Positions 34,101 to 49,100 of a stretch of 64,000 bases of DNA are shown in pieces. Under the pieces are notes generated by a model that had not been told where the DNA came from, did not search any database, and saw nothing but the letters and a program-made list of their open reading frames with translations. Positions within the stretch are counted from its first letter, which is position 1. Each line of letters begins with the position of its first letter. The stretch spans positions 11,403,501 through 11,467,500 of the forward strand of contig JAWUZG010000036.1 of the NCBI GenBank assembly GCA_036785705.1, written 5' to 3'. Source of the stretch: Acanthornis magna (Eukaryota > Chordata > Aves > Passeriformes > Acanthizidae). The position numbers and the translations under genes are program-made.

Positions 34101-37100
34101 TCTATATTTATTAAAAGGTCCTCAAAAAGTTAATTTATATGAAATAATTGTTAATAACTTAAGAAAAAATGGTATTTCAAATATTTATTTTCATTCAGAA
34201 GGTGGGATTTTTTTTAAGTTTGAAAAATCAGCAGTTTGAGAACAATTGAACCCGATCTGAATGAATTAAGACAGAAAAGGAAGTAGTAGATTGCTTACTT
34301 TCTTTTTGGTACTACCTTTCAGGGGTTTGTCTGGATTTAATAAAGAATATTTCCTTCATTGAAACTACAAGGCCTTTGATTTTTACCCCTTTTGAATTAG
34401 AAGGAAACAAATGAGAAAAATACTTGAAACTTTTTTCCTTTCTTTGTTACATCTTGCTTTTTCTCCACTGATCTAAATGAATCAGTGTATTTCATTAATT
34501 TTTCACATTACTTCACTTGTAGCAAAGATTGAATTTTAGATTTTTCTGAAGAAGATTAGAAGGGGCTAAAATGAAGGTCTTAATGTTTCTGTAGCTTTGG
34601 TAACTATTCAGCCAGTTGCTGTAAAGAAAGCAAAAGTAATCTGTTATGACATGCGCAGTACAGCATAAAACCCCCCTTTTTTCCTTTTAAATACAAGACA
34701 TCTAGAGGAAATTTCATGTTAAACAGGCCAAGAAAATCTATACAGACTGACATTTCTACTGTATTTACAATTCGTAGTCATCATTAAGTGTGTCTCATTT
34801 AAGTCTTACCAACAGTATTTGTCTGTAGTAAGATTATGGTCATGTCTACTGGTCCTATTTTGCTTTCAAGATCAGCTAAAGATTTGTAGGAAAAACTGCA
34901 GAAGAAATGAATTAGCCCTATTGAGAATGATAGAACATTTACATAGAACATTTTTGTCATAGCTCTTCAACCCTAATGTGTGTCTGATCCAAACCATTTC
35001 CTGAACACTAGAGCAAAACATCTAGGAATCCTGTTGTCAGCTGCCACCCGCCACGCTCTATTGCGTATTGGTACCAGCAGCATTGCGGCAGCTGTGCTGC
35101 TTGGCTGTGGCGCTGCTCATTGCGACATTGTGTACAGAACTCCCAACTTACATTCAGCATTCCGTTCTTAGATGGAGTTCTTACAAGGGACATTTGTAAA
35201 TATTTCTTAAACTCAGTAATGTACATTTGTTTTCTGCAGTGTAACTAGGTTTTTTTGTTTATCCTTAGCATTTTTTTAACCACTGAATATTTAGTAAACT
35301 GATGACTTGCATAAATGTGTAAACTTAAGTGCTTGCAATACTACTGGGGCAGCTTTCTGAAGATGGTAAATTGTAATTTTACGTTTGCATAATACTAAGA
35401 AGTATTTGATTGGGTTTTTTTTTTTGTTTCCTTACTTAAAATCTTTAGCTATATTGTGTTAGTTTAGGTAAGAAGTGTAAAGCTTCTTCTTGATGCTAGA
35501 TGACCTTTGAAACCAGTAGCATCATCTCTTCAGTGGGATCTTGACCATCTTACAAGGATGTATTCCTACAGAGAGAGTTGAGTTACTCAACAGTGGAAAT
35601 TTGTTATTATTCTAAAAGATAAAAATATTAAGCTCATTATGTTACTAGAATAGGTGATTGTACTCTGAAAGAAAATGTCGTACGTAAGTTTTTGAACTTC
35701 GAATTTGAGCAGCTACTCAAATTGATCTGCAGTGCTTTTCATCTATTTACTCTATCACAGGAGAAGATAGATGGACTGAAAAAGTCAAGGAAAACATAGA
35801 ATTTTAGAATAATCAAGGTTGGAAGAGACCTTTAAGGTCATCAAGTCCAATTGTCAATGCAGCATTTGCCAGTGCAGGCCCTAAATCATATTATCCAGTG
35901 CAAGATCCAGACACCTCTTAAACACCTTCAGTGATGATGAATCCACCACCTCCCTGGGCAACCTGTTCCAGTGCCTGACCACCCTAACAGTGAAAAATTT
36001 GTTTCTAATGTCTAACCTGAGCATCCCTTGTCTCAGTTTAAGGCCGTTTCCTTGGGTCCTCTTACTGTAGGCACAGTAGAAGAGACTGGACCGCACTTTA
36101 CTAACAACCTTTCAGGCAGTTGTAGAGTGCAATGTGTCCCCTGAGGCTCCTCTTCTCCAGGATAAGCACCCCCAGCTCCCTCAGGTGTTTCTCATAAAAC
36201 ATGATCTCCAGATGCTCCATGAGCCTTGCTGTCCTTCTCTGGGTGTGCTCCAGCACTTCAAGTAATTTCTGAAGTGAGGGGCTCAGACCTGTATGAACAC
36301 AGCACTCGAGGTGTGGCCTCACTGATGCCCATCTGTTCCCTAGTCCTGCTGGCTACACTATTCCTGATACATTCATCTAGCTAGGTAAAAAATACATTAA
36401 TATGCTTTCTTGTCATTTACGTAAGGATCATAAAGTGCCTGGACGCCAAGCTGTAGGAGATACTCCACTAGCTACATCTGGTCCCTTGGCAGGGCCTCCA
36501 TTTTATAGAGCTGGCTGTACTGTTCCTATTTGGCCTGTATGCTGCTATTAGAAGTCTGGCTAGTCTCTTTGCATTTTATTTTTACCCTTAAGTTGTTTTA
36601 TTATACAAGGCAAATGAGCAGGACAGCAGTTCAGACAGTTCAATAATTTTCTCTGCAAACATCAGCTTAGCATTCCATCTTAATTACACTGTTGTAGTTT
36701 GGTTTGACTCAGAACTTACTGCTAGGGGGTGAAAAAAAAAAAACAGCCTCAGGAGCTGAGAAATTTACCAAATCCTGCTTCGGGAGAGAAATTCTTAGCT
36801 GGAGGTTGGCACTAATACTTGTTGGAAGAGACATTGCAAAATCTAAAGTAATAGGTTGCCGCTAGTGGTTTGAGGTCAGTAAAATGTTCTAAAGTTGTGA
36901 CATAGGTGAGAACCAAATGAAACAAATAATTTGGATGCTTTATAAATATTCAGATAAAAATAATTTTAGTGTGAAATACTTGTTTTTACTGTAAACTGCC
37001 AAACTTTTCTTGTCCTTATGAAGCATGCACTGCAGGAACTTTCCAGGCTTTGATTCAGGGAGGTAGTTAACTTTTAACCTTAATTTAAAATCAACAAGAT

Positions 37101-40100
37101 TTTAAATCAAGTCAACAAGATTCTAGGATGAAATCATAGAGATAAGGGAGATGGATATTTTAACACCTTTGTGAACAGGGTCACAGTTTTGTATATAATT
37201 ATGCAAGCCAGCAGATGAAAGAGAACAGCAAATAGTTTTTCTTGCTGATGTTTGCAACCAAAATGTAGGAGAATGGGGTGCATCAAATGGTGTGTAAAAT
37301 GATTTGTCATTCTTGAACTTCACCTCAGAATTTTCAAGAGCCTGTAGGACTAGGCTAACTGGTATTATTTATTAATTGTGGTTGCTGCTTGTTAGTACCA
37401 CAAAATATTTCAAATTTTATTAGTTCAGTCTGTGGAAAGCAGTTTTCCTCCAGATTTTGGGGAAATTTACTTTGGTAAACTCATCACTACAAATGTGAAT
37501 GCATTTTGACTGTCTAGGCCAGATTTTTTCTTTGCCTTCATATTCTTAAAACAAAAAGGATATGTTTGAGATGAACAGATGACAAAGGTACTTTTTAAAA
37601 TCTTTTTTTATATTAGTATCTTATACAAGTAGATAGTCTTTGCTAGGGAGCACTTTTCCTTTAAGTTAAAACATACCACATATTTACTGAAATGGTGCAG
37701 TGTCATAAATGCATCACTGTCCTGATACCTGTAGCGGCAAACCTGTTGAGGATCTCAGCTAGCTCCTTCTTGGAGATAGAGATACCATTTGCTTTTTCCA
37801 AAAACAAGGAGAGGAACAGAGCTTGGGAGTTACCAGCCTGAAGTCAGACTAATTATGTCTACAGTGGTGGGACCCTACTGTATTAGAGAGGGTAAATGAC
37901 TGAGAATTTCCATGATTCAGAACTGACTTCAGGTGGCAGTATTTGCAGGCAAGAGAAACATTTACATTGTTTTCCTTCTAAGTCTCTATTTACAACTGCA
38001 GCATATGTTGAACCCAAGCCTGGGGTATTTTCACCAGCAAATCCTGCTGAATCAGTGTTTTGCTATCCACAGTGGCTTCTGTTTGTGTTGGTGAAACTGG
38101 TTTTGGGGCAAAGCAGTGAGCCATACTGGTAATAAATTTGTGCTTAAAATAGCTGCTTACCATTGTTTGTTAAAAAAAAAACCTCACAGAAGAGTTTTTT
38201 ATTGATTTTTGCAGTTGTGCGAATGTAGCTCAGGGTGATCCTGCTATCAGTGTAACTACAAAGGGGTTTTTTGTATTTCTGAGAGCGCTGAATGTTCATG
38301 TGGTTACTCTATTACTGATATATGGAAAAAAATATGTTGCTATTTCACGAGAGGTGTTTCTGTGTCTTACAGTGTGTCAAGCAGTCACTTGAAAAAAACA
38401 TGTTTATTTAGTAAGGATTTTAACAGAAATTCATAACAATTGTTACAGACAGCTAAGTGTACTTATTTTCCCCTTACGATGAAAAATGTGAAAGGTCTTT
38501 TGATTATTATCGGTTTGTTCTGTTCTTTGCTCTTTTTGTAAAGTGTTTTGTTATTTCTTTTATGGAAACTCACTGATTCAGTTTATTTCTGGAAACACTG
38601 ATAAGTAAATGAAACTGTCACTGGGCCAGAATGGTGTAGATTATATTTTGTGTTGTATCTAATTTCATCATTATGAAAGCTGCTTCATTGTGGCTTTGCA
38701 AGGTGGCTTTTTCGTCTTTGTTACCTCATAATGCTCCTATGAATTAATTAGTTTCAGACAGTATTTGCCATCTGATGTTTCCATGACAGGCTGGAGAGCA
38801 AGAAAGTTATGTGCAGAATTTGTTCCTTTCTCTTCATGGGAACAGATTTAAAAATGTAAATATTTTTCTCCCACTGTAAGAGAGAACAGAGGGAGTAACC
38901 CTTACCAAATGTACATCTTGCTCAATACTGCATGCCATTATGCAGCAATGACAGCTCTCACATGTCTGGTTAGACAAGGCTTCCAAGTCTTAGCAGTAGT
39001 GAAAAAAAAAAAGGAAATACTATGTGTATCAATTCATGCACTACTCTTTTTCATCCCAATCTTTATATCTTTTTAGTTTATGTGACAGGAAATGATAGTA
39101 CCAGTAAATACTGAATGCCCTGTTGGATTGCTTTGTTGTATTAAGAAGAGGGTCCACTCTGAAATTGTTGGCAGTTAAACAGGGAACATTCTATGGCAGC
39201 TATAATTTTCAGATTTTCATACTTTTTTTTTTAGTTTTTGATTAAATTATTTCTATAGTGACTTGTTTATGGTCACATTCCTGATTTTTAGCAATATCAG
39301 TTTAATTCTGTCATTCTTTTGCCACCCAAATACTGGAAAACTTGAAAGTTTTCTGTTAAGTTGTGCTTAAAATTTCTCAAGAAGTGGTTGCAAGCACACA
39401 AAGTAAATAATTGATTTCTAAGAACTTCAATTGATACATGCAGCCTGTTCTAACGTATCCAGGCAATTGTCATCCAGAGGGATAGAAAAGCTTGCAAAGT
39501 CATTCTGCTTTCTAAAAACTATTCAGAAAAGAAACCTATTGCTACTGTCTCATTGAGAGATTGGGGTGAGTGTGACTGCCCTCTCTGAAGGAATGAGAAG
39601 GAGGATTACTTGCAGAAAGAAGGCTGGAGAGCTGTGGTGGTAGTTCTCCAGCAGCAGTAAGTCATGGATGCAGTGCATGTTTGAAAGTGACTTCTTGATG
39701 CCTTATTCAAGGCAGTCTTTCTCGTGAACTCTTCTGCAGCTCTGATCAGTTAGGCTTCTGCCTGATCTTCTGTGTTGAGTGGTTGGTGGTTCTTTCTTTC
39801 TCTAATTTAGAGCTTTTTCTGTGGAGACAAGAGTGAGGCTTCCTCAGGGACTGAGAGATATTGAGGCAAATGATGGTGTGGCCTAACTTGTTGAAGAGAA
39901 GGTTGATGTATTTGGACAGGAGGGTCTGTGGTAGAGGATGTACTAAGTGCTTCACAGGATTTTTAAGAAAGTAAAGTAATTGATTTGGGAGCTAGTGGCA
40001 AACGGTTTGAGCAAACAAAGGGGTTTCAAGAGGAGCAAACCATCATGGAGAAAGTATAAGTTAAAACTGATGTGCATGTTATCTTGGCAACAGGCAAAAT

Positions 40101-43100
40101 ACAGGATGACTGAGCACTGTATACTGTGAAGGCTCTTTGAAAGCAGGGTTAGGAAGGAAAAGCTCCCCTTTTCCATTTTCCTGTCAGTAATAAATCCCAT
40201 CTTTGCTTTGCTCTACCATACGAATCTGACAGGTGTCTTTAGGTAAGCACTAATTGCCCCTTCAGTAATTGTTTTTAGTATTTGTGATAAAAGGCTGATT
40301 GTCTACTCATGCCTTGAGTGCACTTATACCAAAATACAGTTGTTCTTTTATACTAGGGTTTTCTAATGCAGCTGCGAAATCTGGATGTTGCTGCTAAGTA
40401 AATGAAGCGAGGACATGCAGGTGATTGCTCCTTGTTCAGTGTGAGTCTGTTGATAGCCTAGGGTAGTAGGTAGAGACTAATGCACGCTGTAGAATTCACT
40501 GGCTGTGCTGAAGGTGTAATACAGTGAAGCTACTAGAGTTATATTTAATTTGAAGGAGTAGCAGTTTTGGTTTTCAGACAAAATAAGCTTCTTGGAACTC
40601 TTGATTTCAAATCTATTGCTTAGAGAACGCTGAGAAGACAGGAGTTTCTGAAACTTGGAGAAAGATGTGTTTATGAGATGATGGAACAGGAAAAATTCAC
40701 AACTTTTGCCAAAACAGGATTTTTATTTTAACTGCTATGTCTAAATAGAATGATCATATTTTCAAATTGTAAAATGCTGATCATGTGTTTAAAATAAAAA
40801 TTGCCACATCAGCAGCTGGCTCAAACATCACCTTTCAAGTAAGTCTGCTTTATATAATCTTTGAAATAGCTGGGCTTCTTGGTTTGTTTTAAAATCACTC
40901 CTTCATAGTTAACTCTGCTGATTTTTAAAAAGTCTTTAACGTGAATCTGCAGCAATTGTTTGGTCTTTCTTGGCATGTTCTGCGCATTTATTATAGTTGT
41001 ATGTAGTTCCTTGTTTTCTAACTTTATGATCCGCATTTAAGTGGGGGTGTGACTGCTTATGGTTCTGTTCTTTCAAAGAGTTTATAATCTTGCAAGCACA
41101 GAGTGAAGGTTTTGCCTCCAAGATGTGTAACATTGTCAGGAATGGAAAGAGGAATTGTATCATAGTGTGATCAGAGTGGTCACATAGCAGCTTTTTGCCA
41201 CATCTCTAGTGCCTGTAGCCAGCTGGTGAGTGTATTCCAGCTTCTTTAGCTGATGCCTGACTACAGCAGTGGACATAGCAGTAGGAAAGAATCTGACCCC
41301 TGTTAGCTGACACTGGCATAATGACTGTGCTGTTCTTTAGTAAATACCATTCTTTAAATGGCATATTTTGTTATAGAGAAGCAAGCTTTTTAGGGAGTGA
41401 TAATTTCTCTTTCCTAGAATAAAGGATATATTTAGAAAAAGGGACTGGAGCTTGAGTACATACATAATCCTTTTATCAGGTCTAAAGAAAATGCTGTGTT
41501 ATATGTTGATTAGCATCAGCAACAGAAGTTTGTCATCTTTATTTGATGTATCAGATCAGAGGCATCTGTAGAAACTTGAGCACCACAGCTCAATTGTTGA
41601 TGTAATTAGTGACACATTTCTTTTAGTAGAAACCCATCTGTGGTGATTTCAGACTGACAGTATTATTTTAAATACACACTTCATAATCTAATTTAAGATT
41701 AATTCCGCTCTGAGATGCATCACTTGAGGTGAAAACCTAGATGTGTATTTATGATCCACTCACAGCTGTAATCTAGAATGACTGGTGGCCATGGTAAGCA
41801 AAACATTAGGCTGCATGATTGATCTTAAACTTGTTTTACATACATTTGTGCTGGTACTTTTGTAGTATAAACATATGCTGAAGACCTTTCTATAACAGCT
41901 GTGTTCTTTCCTGAAACAAAATAATCATGCAGTGAGTAGGATTTCAATATTTGTAAGGTAATCTCACAAAGTTGTCTCACGTAAAGCAAATGGGATTACA
42001 GTATTCTTAAATCTTGTACATGTGAAGGAGTTCTACATTCAAACTGTCTCTTACTAAATCTGATACCAGTGCATCAATAGATGTAGGATTTGAATTCCTG
42101 ACAGTACCTTTTGAATGAAAATTGAAAGAATAATGTATATATTGTAGTATTGCCATTTAAAATCCAGTACACTTAGCTTGATCTAGAAAAGCACTGGATC
42201 TGAATTTCAGCATTTGCATATATAAACTAATCATCAGTTTAAATAGCCAGTGATCTTTTAAATTAGGTATGACAAGGTACTATCTCTGCTAGATACCTTT
42301 ATTATATAGAAAAAAGTGAATAAACTAGTTGCAAGAAGATATAATTGGTTTTAGGTAAAGCAAATTTTGAGCTTAAAAAAAGATGCAGAATTGCATGTTT
42401 TCTAGTGTCAGCCTTTCTGAGCTTCTGACCTGTCTGATAGAATATGTGGAACTTCAGGCAATCATATAGTTGCATGAAAAATGTCTTGAAACATCGTTAT
42501 TTTCTTGTTACATTATGGTTGTTATTTAAAACATTTAATTGTAAGTGAATTTACTCATAGGCCTTGTTGAAATGACGGTGTTTCTTTAGTAAATCTCTTA
42601 TATTTAATATATACTTTATTTTAAAAGAATGTTAGGTACAAAACCATTGCAAACTGTTGCCCATTGTCTTTTATTGCAGTTTCAGATTAGATTTCACTTG
42701 CCATTTTATTCCTTGCCATGCATTGTTTGTGGAGTGCTTGTATCTTCAGAGATCCAGTAAAATTTTTAGCAGACCTTGCTATTTTCTGTTTAGTAATTCA
42801 CAAGAGTTTGGATTTTAAAAAATCCCTTAAACAATTACGTTACTTTGGTGGTGAGTGTGTTGTCATAAGCATTTCAGAAATCAAGGAGGTATGATAGTCC
42901 ATGTACTTGTCACCACCTTCGAAGAGCTCAAGTATTTGTGAGATCTAACTTGGTTTTAGTAAAAGCCTGTTTACATTGTTGTTCTGCTGTATTCTGTCCA
43001 GCTGTTCCTTGCTTCTGTTTTCCACTCCTTTAGTTGCACAGAAGTTGTAATTTTCTACTTCATAACTCCTGAACTTCCCTTGTATCCTTTCTGAAGGATT

Positions 43101-46100
43101 GTCAGGCACCTATTCCTTTGATACGCTACTTTTATGAAAGGTTATGCAGTACAGTTGGGCAGTTTTGTACTTCAGAAGTGTTTGGTCTCTCTCATGTGAT
43201 TTCAGCGACCTGGTGTATCAGGATGGCCTTCTGTGCTGACATTTAAGTGAGAGACGATTTCTCAGGCTTGCTCTGGCTTAGAGAGGTTGTGTTGAGCTCT
43301 TCTAGGTCTTCTTGGACACTGTAAGGAACCTGTGGAGGTCATCTTGTCCAAGACTCCAGCTCAAGCAGGGTGGTGTAGAGCAGGGTGCCCAGGACCACAA
43401 CCTGTTGGGTTTTGTGTATATCTGCAAGAGGAGAGTTCACAGCCTCTCTCAAATGACCTGCAAATTACATTGATTTTGTAATGAGTCATAATTTAAGTTA
43501 AAGAATTGGTAGATTACCTATTTTTGAACAGAATTCCTAAGACACCAATGTAATCAGTAAGTTTTAAGACTTGCAACTAAGCTTTCTTCAGTGTTAAAAT
43601 CATGGACTGCTTTAAATAGTTAACTATTACTTTAAGATAATGAAATCCAAATTGTAAACTACAGGTATCATCTAAATTTTTAACCTGGACTTTTCATTCA
43701 AATATAATTTACAATATCATAGCTATGATGAGTATCTATACCGTACAAATACTTTTACACATTCAGCATAATAAAATTGCTTAGGATTTTATAAAACGTG
43801 TATTCTAAGTCCAAGACAAGTTGTACAGTTCATCAAAGCAGCTCCTCATATAAAATATGGCATCATGATTTATTCAATGTGTTCTTATATGCTACAATTA
43901 ATATTCTTTTCAAATGGACAATGTTTTCGGATCTTTTTCAGGGTTCAGCTGATCCCTTAAACAGTGCATTCCACCTGACGTACAACATGGTTTTGAACTT
44001 GCTTCGAGTAGAGGAAATTAACCCCGAATACATGTTAGAAAAATCTTTTTATCAATTCCAACATTACAGAACTATTCCAGAAATAGTGGAAAGTAAGTAT
44101 TGCTGCATGTTGTTCTCATGTGAGTAGGTATAAAATATGGTGAGGGTGGGTATTTAGACTTTATTATGTTCATAGGAGTTTATACTTGAGCAGTTTTTGT
44201 CTTCCCTGCCAACAGTTGCCACTGCACCATTTGCCATGTTACAGTTTCAATGAAAGTAATTTCCTCTTGTTCTTAGAACCTATACTGGCATGTGCTGTCA
44301 GTTTATGAAGAGTCCTTTCCTCTGTGAGTCAGACAAGAATGGTTGTCACATTGCTAAACTATAGGGCAGGAAGAAGGAAAAACAATTTTAAAATTCCTGT
44401 GGCTTGTTTGAGATGCAGGGAAGAAAAATCTTAGGGAAAAAAAGTCTTCCACCTTTTAATATCTCAGTACAATCTGTAAAAAGAACTTAAGCACATTGCA
44501 TTCAGAGTAGTGTAGGTAAGAAATGTTTAATTATAATTCAAAGAAAAATGTAGAGAGGACTGAGATATTATTTGCATTCCATTAAGTAAAGTAACTGCAT
44601 TTTGAGTCATGAGCCTTAACTAGTGAGTTTTCATGAGCCAAAGTCAGTTTCTGGAGACCTCAGCCAGTGTTTGAGAGTGAGGCCTCTTTCAAAACTTAAT
44701 CCAGGAAACTCTTAAGAACATGAGAGGTAATTATGAGCAGTTCACCTATTCAGACTAATGAGCAGTTCACCTATTCATTTGTTAATCGAATATTAAGAGG
44801 GAAAGTGTATCTGTGCATGTAGCTTTGATAGACATGCAGAGGTAGGGTTTCAATTACATTTCTGTTAGTTTGCAGGTGCAATAATAGTTAAATATAGTAT
44901 TTATTTCCTGAGACCTTCTTTGTTCCAGTTGGCATGCCTTGATCTTTATTCTGTCATCCCAGCATTGCTGTTTAAATAGAAAAATGGACCTGAAGAACAT
45001 TTTTCATAGTTCTTGGACAGTTTCAGTTTAGGCACCATACTGGGCATTAGAATTTTATAATCACTTCAGCTGCAATTAAAAATACAAAGGAGAGAACTGG
45101 CTACTTAGACTAAGGAACAAAATGTGCCATGAGTGTGAATGGATGGCTTATTTCTTTAGAAAGTTGGCATGTAAAAATAAAGAGCTCTTCCCTGAGTTGT
45201 CTCTCAAGTCCCAGTGAAGTGGGATTTCTGGGCCACTTATGAGCATTTAAAAATAGCATGCAAGAGGATAAGTTGGTAGAGAGGAAAAAGAGATTTTTAT
45301 CATCTGTCCTGTGTTTATGTTTTCTGGTGATATTACCAGAACGAGAGAATGTATCATACTGCTTAGAATAAAAACTGATTTGCCTGAATAAGGTGTAAAA
45401 ATACTGGAGGAAGAAAGTACTGATTTTCAACTGATAAATCAGAGCCTAAAATTCAGGAAGAACATCTTCTAACAACTGCCCTCTTGTTGGAACACATTTT
45501 TTTAGAAGATGTCTTTGTGCAATCTTGTATTTGTAGGAGGAGATAGAAACGTTGGCACTGCATACCTTCCTACAAAATCACTGCAAGTTTTAATGCGACT
45601 TCTGTACAAACCTAAATCAGTTATTCCTGGATAATTGGATGTCTAGCCTTTTCCAGTTTCTCAAGCTTGTTGTTAAAAAAAATAATACTGGTATTTCATT
45701 CTCTATAAATAAAATTCAATGGGCAAATTTACAGATTTCTAGCTTTCCAGAGAATGGATTATTGTAAGTAGAAGATAAATACTAAAAGTGGTCACAAAAT
45801 ATTGGTCATGTAGATCTGAAAGTGAAACATTGATTTCTCAATCTGTGTGAAGCTATTAATTTCCATGAGATTTTACTTTTCATTATAGGAGTCAATAATT
45901 TGGAAGCACAGTACAACAAAATTATAATTCCCAATGAAGAAAATGTGGTGATATATTACAGAATCCGCCAGCAGCTTGCAAGACTGGGTAAAGACATTGA
46001 AGAGTATATTCACAAACCAAAGTATTGCTTGCCCTTTCTACAGCCAGGAAGACTAGTAAAGGTAGTTTGATTTTTCTTTTGTTTTGTTTTTCATTTCTAT

Positions 46101-49100
46101 TTGTGAAATTTGCAAGGTTTATTTGTGTCTGCCAGTTTACCATCTTGAAAAATTACATGCATCATGCTAAGCACTAATTTTTACTTGTTTCTTTGCTAGT
46201 CATTCAGTAATACATTAAAAGAAATATTGTTTTCATGATGAATAATAGTCCGTGACTGCTGTGGTAAATGTTAAAAATACAAAAAGTTGTGTTTGCTAGG
46301 ATGTGATTATATAGGGGTTATTTTATAACATCTTGTAATATTTCCAGGTGAAGAATGAAGGCGATGACTACGGATGGGGAGTGGTTGTTAATTTCTCTAA
46401 GAAATCAAATGTTAAGGTAAAATACGCATTCTCTCCATTACCAAAATACCTACCTTACTGCTTTTTCCTGAAAGTAAGATAAATTCCTATTTCCTTCTAG
46501 TTTTAAAAGGCAAAATTTCCTTTCACCCCAGATTTATAAAAAGCTCTTAACTTGCTGAAGTGAAAATGTAAAGGAAAAAAGCTATAGAAGATGGAGAAAA
46601 CCCCAAGTCTTACGTTAATTTTTTAACTTCGAACATATTTGTGGAGAAAATACTTGCTTTTACCCAGCACTGAAAATGTTTCAAACTGAGTTATTTCTGA
46701 GCCATCACCAATGCTACTCTGAGCTGTTGATGAGAAAGATACTGTGTTATTTCCTGTGAGAAAATTTACAGATGCTCTAGGTGAGGGTTGAGAACGCAGG
46801 GAGACTGACATTTAGCTCTGTGAAGATGGTTATCTTAAACAGACAAATTGTGCCTTGAGTTCTAAGTTCGTGCACAAGACACGGAATTGCTTGTCCTCTG
46901 AGATGTTTCCACAAGAGTTGGGAAATTAAAGTACAAATTGAGCAAAACAATAGAAATGGATCTGAGGGCATTTGGAAGAAAGGACAGAGCACAGTGATGC
47001 AATAGAAGCCAGAGTTGGTTTTACTTTCAAAAATGCATTTTTATAGTTGGTCTCTGCATAACCCTGAGACAATGTGTTGGTCTCTCTTTCAGAAATGTTT
47101 TGATCAGCTGCTCTGCTCTCTAAATTAAAACCTAAGTTTAAAGCATATTTTCGAAGAGCATTAGCATTAATTACTAGGTCTAAATGTGAAGTTGTCTTTG
47201 TTAAGTTCTTGTAGTGTCTCTTCGTTATGGCACCTTTTGGTGCTTCTGTAATACATATTCATTAAAGAGGAAATGAGAAAAATGTGTACATACAGAACTT
47301 ATTAAAAGAGGTTTTGTTTTGGTTTGCCATCTTCCTTTTGAAGGTCATTTCTTTCTTTTTTCAAGTTAAAAAACACTGGACTGCTACTGCTGTTGCTTAA
47401 ACTTTTGCTTGTTCTCATAGAGACACACAAGTAGTAAAGCAGATTTCCCCCTAGTCCCAGCTTTCTAACTAAAACTGCCAACTTCTGTGTCATTCAGAGG
47501 CATTTCTTCTATCTATGTCATATTTTATTCACATCTATATTTGCCTTCCCTATCTGGCCTGTGTCGCTGTTTTATAAACCTTTGGGTTTGAATATTAGCT
47601 TTGAAATTGCAATCTGTTCTGGAAGAGATGGATCTGGCTCCGGCAGTACTTTTTTCATTAAGTCATTCTAGCAGCTGGGTTGAATTTTTCCTTCTTAGTG
47701 TGTGGAAAGAATGACAATAGTTGCTCAAAATTAAGAAACAGACTTAAAGCTATGTAACTTTTAAAGTCAGTATGAAAAGACTAGTTTCCGTGAGCAGCAG
47801 CAAAGTAAATTGCTTGAAGAAGCTGTTTACCCATTTTTGTGTTTATCGAGTGCATTTTTGCCCTGAGGCACAGATGCCATTCCCCATTACTATTTAATAT
47901 ATACTAGTATACTTAGTACTGGAAAGATGCCACTTATGCTGTGTCTTTAAACCTTCATCCACTTCTAAGCTGAACAGTTCTTTGGATTTGCTTTAGGAAT
48001 CTCATTGAATTCAGTTTGTATTGCTAGTTTAGTTGCAAATTTTTCCTTGCTCTATATTGTGGTTTCTGATTAAGTCCTTTTTCTAATGAGAAATATATGT
48101 AATTAATAATGAAATTCGGGGTTATAGTACGTCTGTATTTCACATAATACTTGTTGTTTGTTGCACTGTGAAAGGAAATGCATGAGTCATGTCAGTTGTG
48201 TTTATTAATTTTATGTAGGTGCTTTTCCATCATAATTTCACAATTCAGTTTTCTACAAAATTGTCAATGCACATAGCACTTTCTTGTCTACTGTTACTCA
48301 GAATAGAATTTATTTCAAGCAGAGGTGCTTACTTATTCTACATTATAGTAGGCAGCAAAGGAATTCATAAAAAACCCAAATACTTTTAAGCAAGAAATTT
48401 TATTTCCACTTGATTGTGCCAGCAGTAAGCTCATGATACTGTTGAGCTGTTGATAGTCCATATTATCTGATCCCTTATTCTAGACATGAAATTTTTGTCC
48501 CTTAACAATTACTGAAATTTGAGATGCTGCAATTCTATCTTCCCTGTTTAGATTATTGTAATCCTTGTATATTTATAATGTTTGCTACATAAGCATCTCT
48601 TTTAGTGCTGTGTCATGATCATTGAATTTTCAGTGAGTTTGATGTTATTAATCTGGGAATCTGAATTTATTACTGAATTGCTGTACTTCTTGGTTCCTGG
48701 GCATGATCATCTTTCTTATTTTGGTTTTTTTCTAGGCACCTTAAGTAAGAGATGTTTCAGGGCAAATCAAAAATCCTAAGAATACAACTAGTCAGGTGGT
48801 AGTCTGCCAAAAAGGGCTAAATTTTGTCCTTGAAACCTGTAAATTGATGCAGCATGAATTAAAAAATCATTTAAAGTCAATATGACAGAGAAGTCTGTGG
48901 CTAACAAGCTTTTTCAGGGTTCTAGTCGCCTTTTATTCTTGTATACAGACACATCTGTTGCTGTTCAAGGATTTAGTATCTATACTGTTGTAGGAAACCT
49001 GTGGAAGGAAACAGTGCACATTTCAAAAAGCAGTTGCACATTGAGTCATGCCTAGTCAGCATTGTCTAAAAGCTATTGGTGTATGTAAACTTAGAGAGAG

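Larger units (their letters stand above)
32524..43941. other. MTREX intron 15 (11.4 kb), largest intron
   Basis: The largest intron in the window, between motif VI and the post-RecA2 exon 16. It contains CR1 fragments at 35797-36365 and 43310-43450 and a GC-richer island at 34985-35175. Homopolymer runs occur, for example an A run near 33507-33520. Otherwise it is AT-rich. No exon, RNA gene or nested gene was recognised on either strand. Confidence 0.7.

Noticed and set aside
35881..36322. Two adjoining minus-strand frames resembling protein
   Set aside because: They are pieces of a dead CR1 ORF2, not a host gene.
37425..37487. Possible C/D snoRNA on the minus strand (GTGATGA and CTGA boxes about 60 nt apart)
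   Set aside because: It has no convincing terminal stem, no C'/D' pair, and lies antisense to the host gene, which is unusual for intronic snoRNAs.
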